Shown: positions 32,256 through 45,627, numbered from the stretch's first letter. The stretch: 64,000 nt of DNA from Lentinula raphanica (GCA_027919835.1 JANVFP010000044.1:124001-188000), one strand, 5' to 3'. The notes: generated from the letters alone by a model not told the origin. Numbers and translations: made by a program.

Positions 32256-33887
32256 TTATTGGAGAGACTAATTGGATCTCTATTCCTCCTTCTTTTGAAC
32301 CCTTGACTACTCAGATATTGACTTAGACTAATATTTACATAGTTTCATTTTCTTATATATATATATATATACTTACTACTCTATGAATATGCCAAATCAT
32401 AATTCATTACCTGGATCAGGAATGTTTAAGACTTTTAAGAGTGACAAGTCTTTGATGGCGAGTACTCATTCACTTTATCTGCAAGTATTACAGTATACTT
32501 GTAAGTACATGACAAGGAATTTTGATTGAATGAGGACAAAGAACTCATTGAAGAAAGCCACAGCAGGCTGATACGACTTTGAATAACAGACTATCAGGGT
32601 CTACACATAAATTTTCATTACTAGCCTTAAGCTAGTCAGGAATTTTATAAACTGTTTAGGCTCATGGGCAATGATGGGCTGGTTGGTTCAATGACCCTAT
32701 GACCCAGACTACTATATGTGACATTAACCATAAATCCTTTGATATTGATTTTCATTTATTATTGATAAATTTTTGCTGTTGATTGTGAAATTGCAGTGCT
32801 ATTGTGATATTGAAAATACCAATGAAATGTAATACAAATAACAACTCAATCCTTCAACTCCATCCATATCAAAAGAGTCTTCTTCAGCCTGTGTTGGAAT
32901 CTAATTGCATGCACTATTGACAATTGGTAACTTGCAAGCAGGAAGACCTGGAATAGAAAATAAGAAACAATCAGCTGAGAAGAGCATAAAACATCATTGT
33001 CATACAGTAAGTATTATTATTGAACCAAACATCTTCAGCAGAAAAAGTCTCTTGTGCAATATTTGCACCCTGTGCATATGATCTTGTTGAACAGCTATAT
33101 CTTGCACTCATGGCAGGAATCACAGTAATGTCCACAGAAGGAACATGTGATCTCAATTAAGGGATGTCAGTGGGGAGGAGGCCTTGAGATCAGTGCTATT
33201 CTGTTTTTTGTCATGAAAAGTGGCTGCAAGATGATGTTATTTTTGCTAGAGGTACTGAATATGAGCTATGTAACCCCAGTGAACAACCTTCTTGGAGTTT
33301 CCACAGGTCATACAAAATTATTAACACCCAAAATACTGAACAGGGGGTGTCACCTGTCACATGCTGTGAACAAGTGGTCAAAATGGTACAGTACTCCTGA
33401 GTATTTTTACTATTGGATCTGCACATGACTTTTCTCAGTGGCTGTATACCTATTATCTTTGTTTAGAGTCACACCCACTGCCCAATTTTTTTATTGGGAG
33501 GAAAGGAGTAATATATTCCAATGACCAATGTATATAATATTCGAGAAAACATGAATGGTGAAATGGTTAAAGGTGCTGATTTTGAATTAAGGTCAAGGTC
33601 TTCCTTTGACTTTCTTCAGAGCTCAATCACCCCAATGGCAATTCTGCATAAAAGTGAATCTGCATTTCTCTTTGAAATATAAGTGCATGAGTTGAGATAT
33701 ATTCAATTAAAATACAACTACCAAACTATTTCATTATATTTAATCAAGTCACCATTATGGAACTACCCTTGTTTCTACTATCCTTCCCTTGAAGCTCTGA
33801 TACTTTTTTTTCTGATAAATTATTCATAGGCTAGCATAATTCATGCCCATCACCTGTACTATGAGTATTAGCATCCTTTCACCTGGA
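32256..33887. other. Intergenic, with TA microsatellite and a tRNA-Ser-like remnant
   Basis: It contains a TATATATATATATATATA run near 32355 and, at about 33550-33640, a stretch resembling a decayed serine tRNA (see findings). No coding gene is seen. Confidence 0.45.
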
Positions 33888-35867
33888 CTACTCCCCTGCT
33901 ATTCTGATGAGATCTTCAATAGGTACAGGGCATGATCCTGGACAAGAGCTATGTTTCCACCATTTATCAATTCTCTGTGCTAGTTGCTCTTGAAATACCT
34001 TGTTTGAAGAGGCTCTGAACAATCCCTCCCATACCAATGGTGGTACCATGATCTCCTCCCAAGAAGATGAGTCTACATAGTTGTTGACCAGCCAGGATAA
34101 ACCCTCAGAAGGTCTGGGGTATTGAGAAATATTATTATATGAATCAAAATCCAAAGGGTCATCTGCAGCCCAGAAGGCTAGAGCAGAAGACACATCCCAA
34201 AAATCAGGCTCAACAAATAACATCAACCACTTCAGCATCTCTTTCCTCTGATCTTCAATCTCCTTGGTAGAGCCACATAAATGAATCATGGAGCGGAATA
34301 TTTTTTCCAAATTATTTGGGTGGTTGCCATAATGAAAAACCAGATCCCATGTAAAATGAAACTGATTTATATAGCACCCATACAAAACCTGCAATGCCCT
34401 TGGTGTGCATAATTTGTCTTTCATACTAAGAGGAAATGCTCCTAGACTTTCAAGTATGATTTCCTTTACAGAGACATTGGATGTAGAATCTCCAAGCCAC
34501 CAGAGAGCTTTGAATATCAGATTTTGGTTGCCTTCAATAGAGTGGCAGCAAGCTGCCTGGTGTTCAATATCTTTGAGGACATTGAACTGCTTTTTATGAT
34601 TGATACCTTTTAGCATAGTGATGTCCCCAGCATATTCAATATCCCTCCATTTTTCATACTTATCTGTTTTGAGAACAGATAGTAGGAATCTCCAATATGC
34701 TACCCGAGGAAGCTGGAAGATGTAGTAGAGCAATTCAGAGAATGTTGTCTTGTATGAACACTGTGCAATCCAGAGAGGAAGAATGCTGACAATGAAGTAG
34801 AGCATAGTGATGCTAGCTGTAACAATGCCAGTTACATAGGCAATTGAGGTATTGAGGGGAAGAAGGAAAATTACAAGACCAATGAGGAAGAGGATGAGTG
34901 ACAGATGTAATAGGACAGGAAGGATGCCAATGATTTCTGGAACCTTCCAACTCTTGAGTCCATCAAACCGAAATTGACGGATAAAAGCCCGGTCTCGAGG
35001 TGTCCCTGTAATGACCGACATGTACTGACGCAGCCATTGTTTGGCTAGGACAGCAAACAATGCAACCGATAATGCCATAGTCAGACTTGCAAACCACAAT
35101 CTGTTCACCCAGATATCACCAGCAGCAGGGATAAATGATGTGCTGGTGGCAGGGATTTGCAAGATGGCAGATATGTTCCCATCAGCTCGGAGAATGGCGG
35201 TGATTTCCCCGAGGTAGGATGCAGATAATGATGTATCATCAACCGAGAGTGCTTGGGAAGTCTGTGCAACAAAGGTTGTGATAACACCTGAAAAGAGACC
35301 AGCCTGGTTCAATAGTTAAGTGGTGTCAAGCATTGGGCCAGTACTAATAAACATACGAAGATCAAGAGAACATCAAGGCTATCCCCAAGTTCATCAATCA
35401 TGTTCTTGTCAAATATTGTTGCCTCATCGTTATACACCCACCATACCCGTGCTTCGGAATCGTGCTCGCGATATTGAGCATCTTCAGGGTACTTCATACA
35501 ATAATCATAGTTTGCTTTTGAGATTCAGGTTGAGACTCTTTATCATTGATATTTTATTCAATCAATACTCACCTGCTAAGGGATTTATACATCGAATGTC
35601 CTCCTTCCTCATACCAGCACGGGTAGGAGGTATAATCGGCTTCTCAGAGGCATTGGCAAGTGGCCCCTCTGCTTTCCGCTCTTCTTCTCGGATTCCTTCC
35701 TGGCCGGGTGTTCTGGGGCGCGGAGCATGCTTAGGCATCTCAGTTTCCATGTTACCCTTTTGATGTTGGCGCAGGATATCACACATTTCACCCATGAGCT
35801 TGAGCATCTCGTCCATTGGGACTTTGGGGTTGACGGCGTTGGTCACAGGATGCACTGTGGAGGTCAT
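33888..35867 (-). CDS. DUF6535-family membrane protein, copy (b)
   Basis: Exons 35867-35573, 35514-35357 and 35303-33888 join in phase: 1869 bases, 622 residues. Start: the ATG giving MTSTVHPV, matching the exon-1 position in the paralogues. Exon 1 is a charged leader with a helical DEMLKLMGEMCDIL part. Exon 2 carries VWWVYNDEATIFDKNMIDEL. Exon 3 begins with AGLFSGVITTFVAQTSQ (membrane segment 1 spans the exon junction), then WFASLTMALSVALFAVLAKQW, IIGILPVLLHLSLILFLIGL and a fourth segment near VTGIVTASITMLYFIVSIL. The remaining 280 residues form a soluble, poorly conserved tail rich in short helices. Function is unknown. The exon layout is shared with the other three copies, so they descend by DNA-level duplication. 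Confidence 0.82.
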
Positions 35868-36270
35868 GGTTGTTTAAAGAGACAGAGTAGACGGAATCAC
35901 AGTGGAGATCTGAAGAGTTTGGTTTATGTATGAGACTGTGACAGATGGCATCCGACCAGTGGCAATAGCATGCTGTAGCATGGTGGATCAGATTGTGGTA
36001 ACACAGAAGCGAACACAGGAGTAGGGCAATACGAGCGAAGGTTACGGGAATGTAGCTTGGGCAACTTGATGATGACTCCGTGTGATCTGACCTGGCTTAG
36101 CTCAAAGATGAGAGGTGGTGCCTTGACTCTTGGGTAGCGTCGAGTCGACGGCACGCTATATGACTATAAAATGCCGCTAGTGTAAGCTTTAATATCTGCT
36201 TTTGGGAATCGAGATATCTTCAAACAGCGAATCGCATAGAGAGGTGATTGTGATGAACGTATCACGATAG
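35868..36270. other. Intergenic upstream of DUF6535 copy (b)
   Basis: Should hold the promoter of copy (b), which reads leftwards. No TATA box or repeat stands out. Confidence 0.4.
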
Positions 36271-36722
36271 TCAATGTCGCGTCAAGACCATTTGAGTTTC
36301 GGCAAGCGTGTCCTCGTTCAGGGACCACATCCTTGAATTTCGGTACTTGTGAACATTGATATTCATATGCCAAAGTGTCTCGTCCAATGTCATCTATTCG
36401 GAATCAGCCAAGTTAGAATGAGAATGAGAATGATGCAGTAGATATTCTTCGTACCTTCCGCATGGACCGCAACAACGTACGATGTACACAACGCGTTCGG
36501 AGCTAAATTCGTTAGATATCAGCTGGAATCGAACAATGACAAGTGGAAAGAGTGTACGTTCTCGAGCTACAGGGGTATAGCTGCTAGCAGCACTCAGGCA
36601 GGGATATATATCAATCAAAATTGAAAAAGAGCTATGTAGAACATCCAAACCTGATTATAAGTGATGATTGTCAATTCGACGGTAGGCAAGCACACTCGAT
36701 ATAGAGCCGTATCCAGACGCAT
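36271..36722 (-). CDS. Possible small multi-exon gene, unrecognised
   Basis: Reading leftwards, 36722-36651 (MRLDTALYRVCLPTVELTII...), 36502-36455 (LRTRCVHRTLLRSMRK) and 36393-36271 (MTLDETLWHMNINVHKYR... to a TGA) are joined in phase by introns. Each intron has a CTAAC branch-point-like word shortly before its AG (CTAACGAATTTAG; CTAACTTGGC...AATAG). This gives 80 residues as written. A further short 5' exon ending near 37074 may precede it, and translation could continue in a later exon. I do not recognise the protein. It may be the remains of a larger gene or a chance arrangement. Confidence 0.3.
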
Positions 36723-38159
36723 AATCTCTGTGGTCAGTTTGAGCGAGAGGTGTGAGATTGGTGATGCCGAAATTCAGAAGCGAGAAATCATGTCATGATA
36801 TTGCTATGCGGTTCAAGTAAAGGAAGCTAAGTATGGAGAATGAAGAAGGATCGAATGGGGCATGGAGCTTGGAATGTTGTTGCTGTGAAAGCTTTGAGCT
36901 TTGGACTGTCAAGATTGGACGCATTCAGCTTCCAATGCGGTTAAAAAGATGCTGTCTAGGATCTACCGAGGATGATTTCATCGTTCCGTTAGCGCGTGAA
37001 GAGTGGTTAGATGAAAGGACGGAAGTAGGGTCGGTGGAATGAAAAGCGGCGGCAGCGAGGAATAGTTGTACTCACTTGGGTAGAGTTATAGCGTGCTTTG
37101 GTCCTGAGTCAAGCCCTGGCCTTGACACTATGTAATTAGTGGATCGACACGTACACACAGGGACACACCCAATGTTGAACAACGACGATAGTACTTCCGG
37201 TATCACTTGAGGATATTCTTGTAACAAGTAGATGAACCGCCCATGATGGAAGGAGCGATCAAGATTTCAGCAATGCATGCACACGGATGGGTGGAGAGAG
37301 CAGCATGAGTATTAGTCACACGGTCCTTTGTGAGATCCAGCATCATCGTGAATCGTCAAGACGAATAGAAAATTGAGCAAGTCGTTGGTCGAAGACTTTA
37401 GAGGACAATTCGAAAATAAGCGCCTACCGTAGACGAGAAATAGCCGCCAAACCAAACAAAGAACGCCAGGGACAAACAACCAGCCAAACAACATCCACGG
37501 TCTTTTACGTTTACGGTTTACACTTTTCCCGCATCAACAATACACGGACGCGACGGCGGGGAGTCTCCAGCAAACGCTTGTCTTTTCCTTCTGTGTTTTT
37601 GACTCTCCTCTGGGGCGCTCTCGAACTACAAAAAAGAGCAGGACATTGTTTGAAATTGTCCGTTGGAAATCGTTGGTGTAAAGTTGTTGGAGAAAACGAG
37701 AGAATAGAGGAGAACGAGGTGTTGTAACGCAGGTGAGAATCCGGTTTTCTCATCCATCATCGTATCTCTTTTCTTTGTACTACCACACGTTGCTCTCTGC
37801 TCTCTGTCTGTCTGGTTTTGGCTTCAAGTGTCGTTCATCGTTCATCTTTAAATTTCATCTTTCTTCGCATCTTCGCCACTTGAACGAATTCGAACCCCCA
37901 TCTCTCACTCTCACTCTCCCTCTCCCTCTCACTCAAGAATTGATAGAAAGATCTAACTCCTCGCTTGTTTTTTCTTTTCCACGAACAGGGAATCAACCAA
38001 CGCCTTTTCGACTTTCAAATTTCAACTTTCGAACAAGGGCTACTACAAATTCAAAAACCCTTTGAATCTTCCCGTGGGGGTTAACGAAGAACGCGGAACG
38101 CGAAAACGGTATTCAAGCTTTCTGGCGCACATACTGTGGCAGAGCTGCAGCGCTGATTC
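36723..38159. other. Spacer upstream of the AAA+ ATPase gene
   Basis: Promoter and long 5' leader of the gene at 38160 are expected in the right half, which is pyrimidine-rich with CTCTCACTCTC runs at about 37905-37935. The left half may hold 5' exons of the small candidate gene. No repeat family is seen. Confidence 0.45.
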
Positions 38160-41100
38160 ATGACCATCCGACCTTCACACCCACATTCAACTCAAGCCTC
38201 CTCTTCTTACCCATACCCAAACCCAAACGAATATCCAAACGAATACCCCTACGCTAACAGCGCCACTACCAACACCAACATCAACCCACTCTCCCTCCGC
38301 CGTTCCTCCCGAAGCATGCATCTCCCCGGCGACCCAGGATACGGACACGGACACGGACACGACCCAAACCTAGGACTCGGACTCGGACTAGGCCTAGGCC
38401 TCGTAGGCGAGATGTCCGGGTCCGAGTACCAACAGAGCGAGACGAGCGAACGCACGGGCAGGTCTGTCGTCGATGATGATGACGACGAAGACGACGAGGA
38501 CAACAATGATTCGCGTCGTCGTGATAAGAGGGGGAAAGGGAAACAGAGAGCCAAGAGACGAGGAGGACGGGATGACGAGGAGGATGGTGATTTTGACGGA
38601 GAAGAGGAGGAGGAGGAGGAGGAAGAGGTGGTGAAGATCAAGACGAAGCGAGGGAGGATAACGACGAAGAAGAATTATATGGAGAGTGACGATGAGAGTG
38701 AGGATGGCGATGGCGAAGGGGATCTGGAGGGTTTTGACCTCGAGAATCACACTCAGAATGACACCTCCCAGGACGCTGCGCAGGCGAAGGATGGGTTGTT
38801 GGATTTCAAAGACGACGACGAGGAGGATCCTCACCACCCTCAGACCCAGACCCAGACCCAGACTCAGACTCAACAACCTACGCATGATCCCGACGTCGAG
38901 ATGGACGGTCTGGACGGTGTGGACGACCCAATGCCGATGAGACGAATGACACGAGGGTCCTCCCGTGCTCGTGTCATGCTCAGAACATCCGCCACAAACT
39001 CGACCTCGAACGCGAACGCGAACGCCAACGCGGGTATAACAGAAGGACTTGGACTCCGTCGTTCAACTCGCGCTGGGAAGAACCTCTCTGGGTTTGTCGT
39101 CGACGAGGATGAGGACGGGGACGGGGACGAGGACGAGGATGATGGAGGTGAAGACGATGACGACGACGACGAAGGAGACGGCTACGGAGGAGGATCGAGA
39201 AGAACCCGGATGAGTTCTTCTTCTTCTCGGACGCGGTTGACGAGAGAGAAGCCGAGGTTGAGGTTGAGGTTACGGTCGAGCTCGAGAGCTGGAGCTGGAT
39301 TAGGAGCGGGAGCTGGAGCTGGAGTCGGAGGAGGAGGAGGACAGGGAGTGGGAGAAGGAGAAATCGTCCCTCTCCACCTCCTCAATGTTAACGGAAGAAT
39401 GACCCGGTCGACGATGGCGAAGATCCAGTCACAGACTAAAGATGATAATGAGACTGGGATGATGACTAGGACGAGGAGACAGCCTCCTCCTCCTCCTCCT
39501 CAACCTTCTTCTCTCGCCCAAGCTCAATCATCCCATTCCCATTCCCAAGCTCATACCCATACCCATACCCAGCCCCAGATCCAGACCCGATCCAGCACCC
39601 AAGGGAAAAAAGGCAAAAAACGTCGTGGGGGTAAAGACGAGGATAAACAGGACGAGTATAACCCTGGTTCTTCGCCTTCTTCGTCTTCTGCGCATTCTGC
39701 GGATGCTTCTGGGGATGAAGAGGATGAGGAAGTCGTTGACGTTGACGGAGATGGTGATGGTGATGGTGACGGTGACGGAGATGGAGACCCAGGGACAGAT
39801 GAGCTGGAGTTGGCTGCGTATAATCGAACCGCAGCAGGAAGAAGAGGAGGTGGTGGTACGACGGGTACGAGGAGTACGAGGAGTACCAGACGGAGTCGAC
39901 GGGGAAGAGGAGGAGCAGAACGTGACGATGACGCTGAAGGTGATATGGATGTAGATGAAGGAGGAGGGAGAAAGAGACCGTATGCGCTTCGTGAACGACA
40001 AAGAATCAACTACGCTATACCTCCGCCGTTGGAAGAACTATCCAGGCCGTATACGAATACTAACGCGAACACCAACGCGAATGGGTTCACACGTGCTGGA
40101 CGAGGAGGAGCTGGTGCACTAGGATTAGGCGGCGGCGGCGGATACCACGCCGGAGGAGGAAGAAGAAAAGGACCAGGCTGGAGCGCATCTGGAGCTGAAC
40201 TTGGGCGATGGATGGGCCTTCCGCCTGATGAGTCTGATTCGGATGGACAGATGGGGGCGATGACGAGGACGCCGAGAAAGTCGTTTGGGGGCTTTGCTGG
40301 GTTGGGAGCGGGGGGCGGTGCAGGGTTTGGACTTGGGACTGGGAGTGGGTTGGGTGGTGCAGGAGGAGGAGGAGGAATAGCAGCTGGTGGAGCTGGAAAT
40401 GGCTTGTTCCCTGGAGATGTGGGTGAGACGCCGTCGAATGTGAATTTGGGAAAGGTGGATGAGTCGAGTAAGTGGATTTTTTAATTTTTTAATTTTCGTG
40501 TCACAGATGTATTGTTTTTTTTAGCACTTGCTGATGCAGACCCACTTGGTGTAAATGTGAACGTGACGTTTGATGAAATTGGAGGATTAGACGACCGTTA
40601 GTTTTTCCTCTTTTTTCTCTGCATAGTTCTGATTTATATTTCCAGATATCAACTCCCTAAAAGAAATGACCCTTCTCCCCCTGCTATACCCGGAAGTCTT
40701 CCAACAATTCAACGTCACCCCTCCCCGCGGCGTCCTCTTCCACGGCCCCCCCGGAACCGGAAAAACCCTGCTCGCACGCGCCCTGGCCGCCTCCTGCCGC
40801 ACCTCCGGCCAACCCATCACCTTCTTCATGCGCAAAGGCGCCGACGCCCTCTCCAAATGGGTCGGAGAAGCCGAACGCCAGCTCCGGCTGCTCTTCACCC
40901 AAGCCCGTCTCTCGGCCCCCTCCATCATCTTCTTCGACGAAATCGACGGCCTCGCCCCCGTCCGATCCTCGAAACAAGACCAGATCCACGCGTCGATTGT
41001 GAGTACGCTGTTGGCGTTGATGGACGGGATGGATGGAAGAGGCGGGGTGGTGGTGATTGGGGCGACGAATAGGGTGGATGCGATTGATCCGGCGTTGAGG

Positions 41101-44100
41101 AGACCGGGGAGGTTTGATAGGGAGTTTTATTTTGGCTTGCCTGGGTTGGAGGCGAGGGAGAAGATTTTGGGGATTATGACGAGGGGGTGGAAGGGCTGGG
41201 GAGATGGGGGTGTGAAGGGGAAGGAGAAGGAAGCTGGTGTTGTTGTCAAAGTGGACGATGGAGCGGTGAAAGAGCGAGTGAGAGGGTTGGCACAGCTCAC
41301 GAAGGGGTACGGTGGTGCTGATTTACGGGTCTGTCTCTTTTTCCCTTTCTCTTTCTTCGATAACGAGCTCAATAATGTGACTGGTAGGCTCTGTGCACGG
41401 AAGCAGCGTTAAACGCCATCCAACGAAAGTATCCTCAGATATACAAATCCAACGACAGGCTCTTGTTACAGCCAGAGTCGATTAAAGTCGGTCTGAGGGA
41501 TTTCATGGTGGCTATCAACAGTAAGCTCACACAAGTACACGTTCACCCTTACACCTGCTTACTTTCCTCTCTTCTTCTTCTTACTTTTAGAAATCGTCCC
41601 ATCCTCCGCTCGATCCTCTGCCCTCCCAGCCTCTCCTCTCCCACCCCAACTCGTCCCGCTCCTGTCTGAACCGCTCCGAAAAGCAAAAGAGATCCTCAAA
41701 CGGGTCTTACCGCTCGAGAAACGCATGACGGCGCTGGAAGAGGCGGAGTATGTTGATTACGAGGACGAAGACGAAGACGAGGCTGGACTAGATGGTAAAG
41801 GAAAGTACAAAGGAGAACTCGAACGCGAGATGCGGTTACAGTCAATGGAAACCCTCCGAATTCACCGCCCGAGACTGGTGTTGCACGGTGCGGTGGGTAT
41901 GGGCCAGGCGTATGTCGGACCTGCGCTGTTGCATTTTCTCGAAGGGTACCATGTCCAGAGTCTCGATCTTGGTACGCTTTTGGGTGATTCGGCTCGAGTG
42001 CGTTCCTTTCTTTCTAAATAACCCTTTTATCCTAACATGATATCTCATTCATCCTTCGTCACAGACACCAGAATCAACCCTAATCTCCCTCCTCATCGAA
42101 GCCAAACGACACTCCCCGTCCATCATCTACATCCCCTCCCTTCTCTCCCTCACCCAAGCGCTTTCCGAGACCGCACGGGCGACGATGAGAGCGATGCTGG
42201 AGGGTATGGCGCCTACGGACAAAGTCTTGCTTCTTGCTGTGCTCGAGGGAGAGCGGGAAGAGGTTCCGGAGGATGTGTGGACCTGGTTTGGTGGTGGGAT
42301 TGAGAACGAGGGAGAAAACGTGGTTGAGCTGAGCGCGCCAGATGAGAAGATGAGGGAGAGGTTCTTCGAGTCGTTGTTTGAGGATATCCAACGACCGCCG
42401 AATAAGTTTGCGTTTTCGGTCGATTTGGTTGAAGGGAACGACGACGGACAGCTTCCGTCGTCTTCCTCCCATCCACAAAACCCAAACCCAACAAACCCAA
42501 ATCCATACGCCTACAAACGACCCAAACGCACCCTCCCTGTCCTCCCTCTCGCTCCACCACCTCCTCCTCCGCCTCAACCCAATCCTTCCACCGCCACCGC
42601 GTCCCAAGGGAGCAAACAAGCGATGCAAGAAGAGAACGATCTCCGGACACTCGCGGTGCTCAAGTACCGCCTGGGACCGATAGTGGGCGAGATGAAGAGA
42701 CGGTTCAAGCGGTTCACGAAGAGAGTGGTGGATGAGTATAAGGAGGAGGAGTGTGAGGCGTTCGAGGTTGTCGATGATGATGTTGAGGGTATGGGTGATG
42801 GACGAGAGGATGGGGATTTAGCAGAGGTTGTGGATGGGGTGGGTGCTGGTCATGCAGACACGAATGCGAACGCGAACACGAACGTGGAGTTCGTCAACGT
42901 CCCTGGCTCGAGTTCCGGTGGAGGTGCGGTTCCGTTGACGTTGAACGTGGACGTGGATATGAACGTTGTTGTCGTCGAGGAGCCTCCTCACCTTTCTCAA
43001 CATCCTCAGCCTCCAGCGGTGATGGTGAACGGGCACGTCAACGCCGTGAACGGGATCGATGGGCACTCTGAACGTCCTATGGACGTCGACGAAAGCCAAC
43101 AGCTTGCGCAACCTGCGCTTCTTCTCCATCCTGACCCTAGTCATTCTACTCAACCTACTCGGCAGCCGACACCTAACCCGGCCTCACACAATCCAACCAG
43201 AAACCCCACCCCCATCCCGAATCCCAATCCCAATCCCAATCCACTCCCAAAGAAACGCAAATTCTACAACATCGACCTCGAAAAAATCCACGAACGGCTC
43301 TACCGCTCGTACTACCTCACCCCGTTCGAGTTCCTCGCCGACGTGCGGAAGATCGTGCGGAACGCGGAGCTCGTCGTGTTCGGGTTGCGTGTGCGAGAGA
43401 CGACGAGGACGGGGACGACGGCGACAGCGACGACGATCGCGACGGCGAATGAGCGGTGGTATAAAGCCCAGGCGATGCTCACCATGGCCGAGGTCAGCGT
43501 GGGCGATGTCGTCGATCCGTTCTTGAGAGAGGAGTGTGAGCGTGTGAGGGGAAGAGAGAGGGAGAGGCGGAGGGTGGAGATGGAGAGGAGGAGGGAGAGG
43601 AAGAGGGAGAAGGAGAAGGAACGGGAGAGGGAGAGGGAGAGGATTGAGAGGGAGGAGAGGGAGAGGAAGGAAAGAGAGCAAAGAGAAGAAAGGGAGACGA
43701 CGGTCGAGAGAGGGATGAAGCGAGCACGGGGAGAGTCAGACGGAGGTGATGACCGAGGGAAGAGGTTGAGGATTGCAGAAGATCATAACAACAATAATCC
43801 TACTGCTCCTCCTTCTACCCCTCCTCCTCTTCATCCTCCAAGTGGAATGGCCATGCTCCTAAATCCACAACCTATCCCCCCTACTCCTCCTCGTCTCAAC
43901 TCTCCTCTCGCCAATCCTCGTCCTCATCCTCAACCTAACGGACCAACACAAGGCAACGACGGGAACCCGTTCCTAGTCGACCCTTCTCGTATGTCGATGT
44001 CGACTTCGCCTCTACCAACTCAATCACTTCTTCCCAATCCCAACTCGTCCTCCTCGCGACTCTTATCGCCCATACCGCAAAATCACCCTTCTTCCTCGCA

Positions 44101-44458
44101 CATCCAACCCGTAGCCTCATCTTCTTCCCAACCATCTGCACAGCAACCGCCTGAACATTCAGAACCTTCACCTGCACCACGTTCGCCTTCCCCTCCTCCA
44201 CCGCCCTTACCGCCCTTCACCCTCTCCCCGTCCCTCCTCTCCCAGCTCCGGTCCACGCTCTCAACCCACACAGCAAACCTCTCTGTCGAAGCCCTCGAGC
44301 ACCTCCGTGCGACGTGTCTGGGGTGTGTGTGGAGGAGGAGAGGAGAGTGGGATCGGGATGGGCTCGTTAGGGAGTTGGTTGGCGTTGTGGAGCGGTTTGG
44401 GTCGAAGGGGCAAGAGAAGGGGAAGGAGAGGGATGGAGATTTTTTGATGCCTTTTTGA
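38160..44458 (+). CDS. Yta7/Abo1/ATAD2-type AAA+ ATPase with bromodomain-like region
   Basis: Chromatin ATPase that handles histone H3-H4 in the nucleus. Exons 38160-40467, 40525-40596, 40646-41328, 41388-41520, 41591-41997 and 42065-44458 sum to 5997 bases, 1998 residues. An in-frame TGA 6 bases before the ATG fixes the start. Residues 1-640 are low-complexity: acidic runs, basic RR/SR patches, GxG and QT repeats. RINYAIPPPLEEL is followed by ADPLGVNVNVTFDEIGGLDD, and AAA domain 1 (about 780-1020) has GPPGTGKT (Walker A), FFDEIDGL (Walker B), GATNR and RRPGRFD. AAA domain 2 (about 1150-1290) is degenerate: GAVGMGQAY lacks the Walker Lys. The bromodomain-like part (about 1595-1680) starts FYNIDLEKIHERLYRSYYLT. 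A 70-residue Arg/Glu helix and a Pro/Ser-rich tail follow. It is a single-copy housekeeping gene, GC-richer than its surroundings. Confidence 0.92.
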
Positions 44459-45627
44459 TGTCTCGTTTCGTTCCGTGTTGTTTTGTATCGTATTCTTTCT
44501 TACCTGTTCTCTTTCTTCATTATTTCTTACATAGTCAGTCCCCTTCGTACTTCCGCTGCTCTTCTTACCTTGTCTGTTTTTTTATTAGGCTTATTCTACA
44601 TCATATATATGTGTGTATGTCTTTTTTATTGATGTTTGAACAATCAAGTTTTCATCAGAATGACCTGTGCTATATACTTACAACCATCTCTGAGATGCAC
44701 CTTACTCACTTTCCGCGGTTGCTTTTGATTCTTGTATCCTATCACTCACCAACCTATTCTTTGAACACCACAGCCAATGCTGGACACACAAGTATAAAAT
44801 TTGATGAAATGCGTGAACTCATATCATAAAGGTATGAACAGTGTCTCCATCAGGCCAACCTTTCAAAACTTCAACTTGAAGAAGCTGACTCAGAGATTCA
44901 AGCTTTGTGGTATGACAGTAGACACTGGACACCGCAGCAGCAGCATATCAGTCATTGAGTTTACCACATTCATTGTGTTGCTCAACTTTTATTGATGAAT
45001 ACAACTTGAAGACATCATTTTGGATAAATCATGAAGAAAATAATTCAAAATCAATACCTCACATTATTCTTTCAAGTCATTGATTCATGACACTCTCTAT
45101 CATTGAGAATTTGCTCTGTGAATGGATTCCTATCTCAAAGCTTTTCTTCACTACAGAGTAGAAAACAAGGATTTACTCTGAGCTCTATCCTTGAGGTGAG
45201 TTCTGAACAACATGTAACATTCTGAGAATACAAAATTCCTTACAAAATGGTCACATTGTCAAAGCATTCACAGACCATAGTATCTTTACAAGGTCAAAAT
45301 CACTACCAACTGAACTTGATTTTAAAAAAATATGTCAAAATTTTTCTAAAACATCAAAAATCAAGTCAGGTCATAGTGTAGTAAAGGAATTGCCTAGATC
45401 TTATATTCAAGTATTTGAAATTACATGTAACAAGGGAAAGAATGGAGACTTGGAACGTAGTATCTGAGAAAGAAAAGGTATACAGTATAGATAATGAAGA
45501 AGCACAGTTTCATATAACATTGAAAAGTGAAAGTGTGGCATATGAAAAGACATAGGAAAGCAAGTTTCTCTGAATAACATTTGAGTTGTAGATTATGATC
45601 AAAATTGGTTTGTCCATGGTTACAACT
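44459..45627. other. Spacer; right part begins duplicated unit 1
   Basis: 3' region of the ATPase gene, then unique sequence. From about 45030 it matches 49215 onward: CAAAATCAATACCTCACATT, CTCTGTGAATGGATTCCTAT, CACATTGTCAAAGCATTCAC and more, in order. Thus it includes the last coding fragment of the pseudogene seen complete at 48730-49353. Confidence 0.6.

Noticed and set aside
38249..40009. Minus-strand serine/leucine-rich frames opposite the ATPase gene
   Set aside because: They are complements of the Asp/Glu/Gly/Arg low-complexity tracts of the N-terminal exon.
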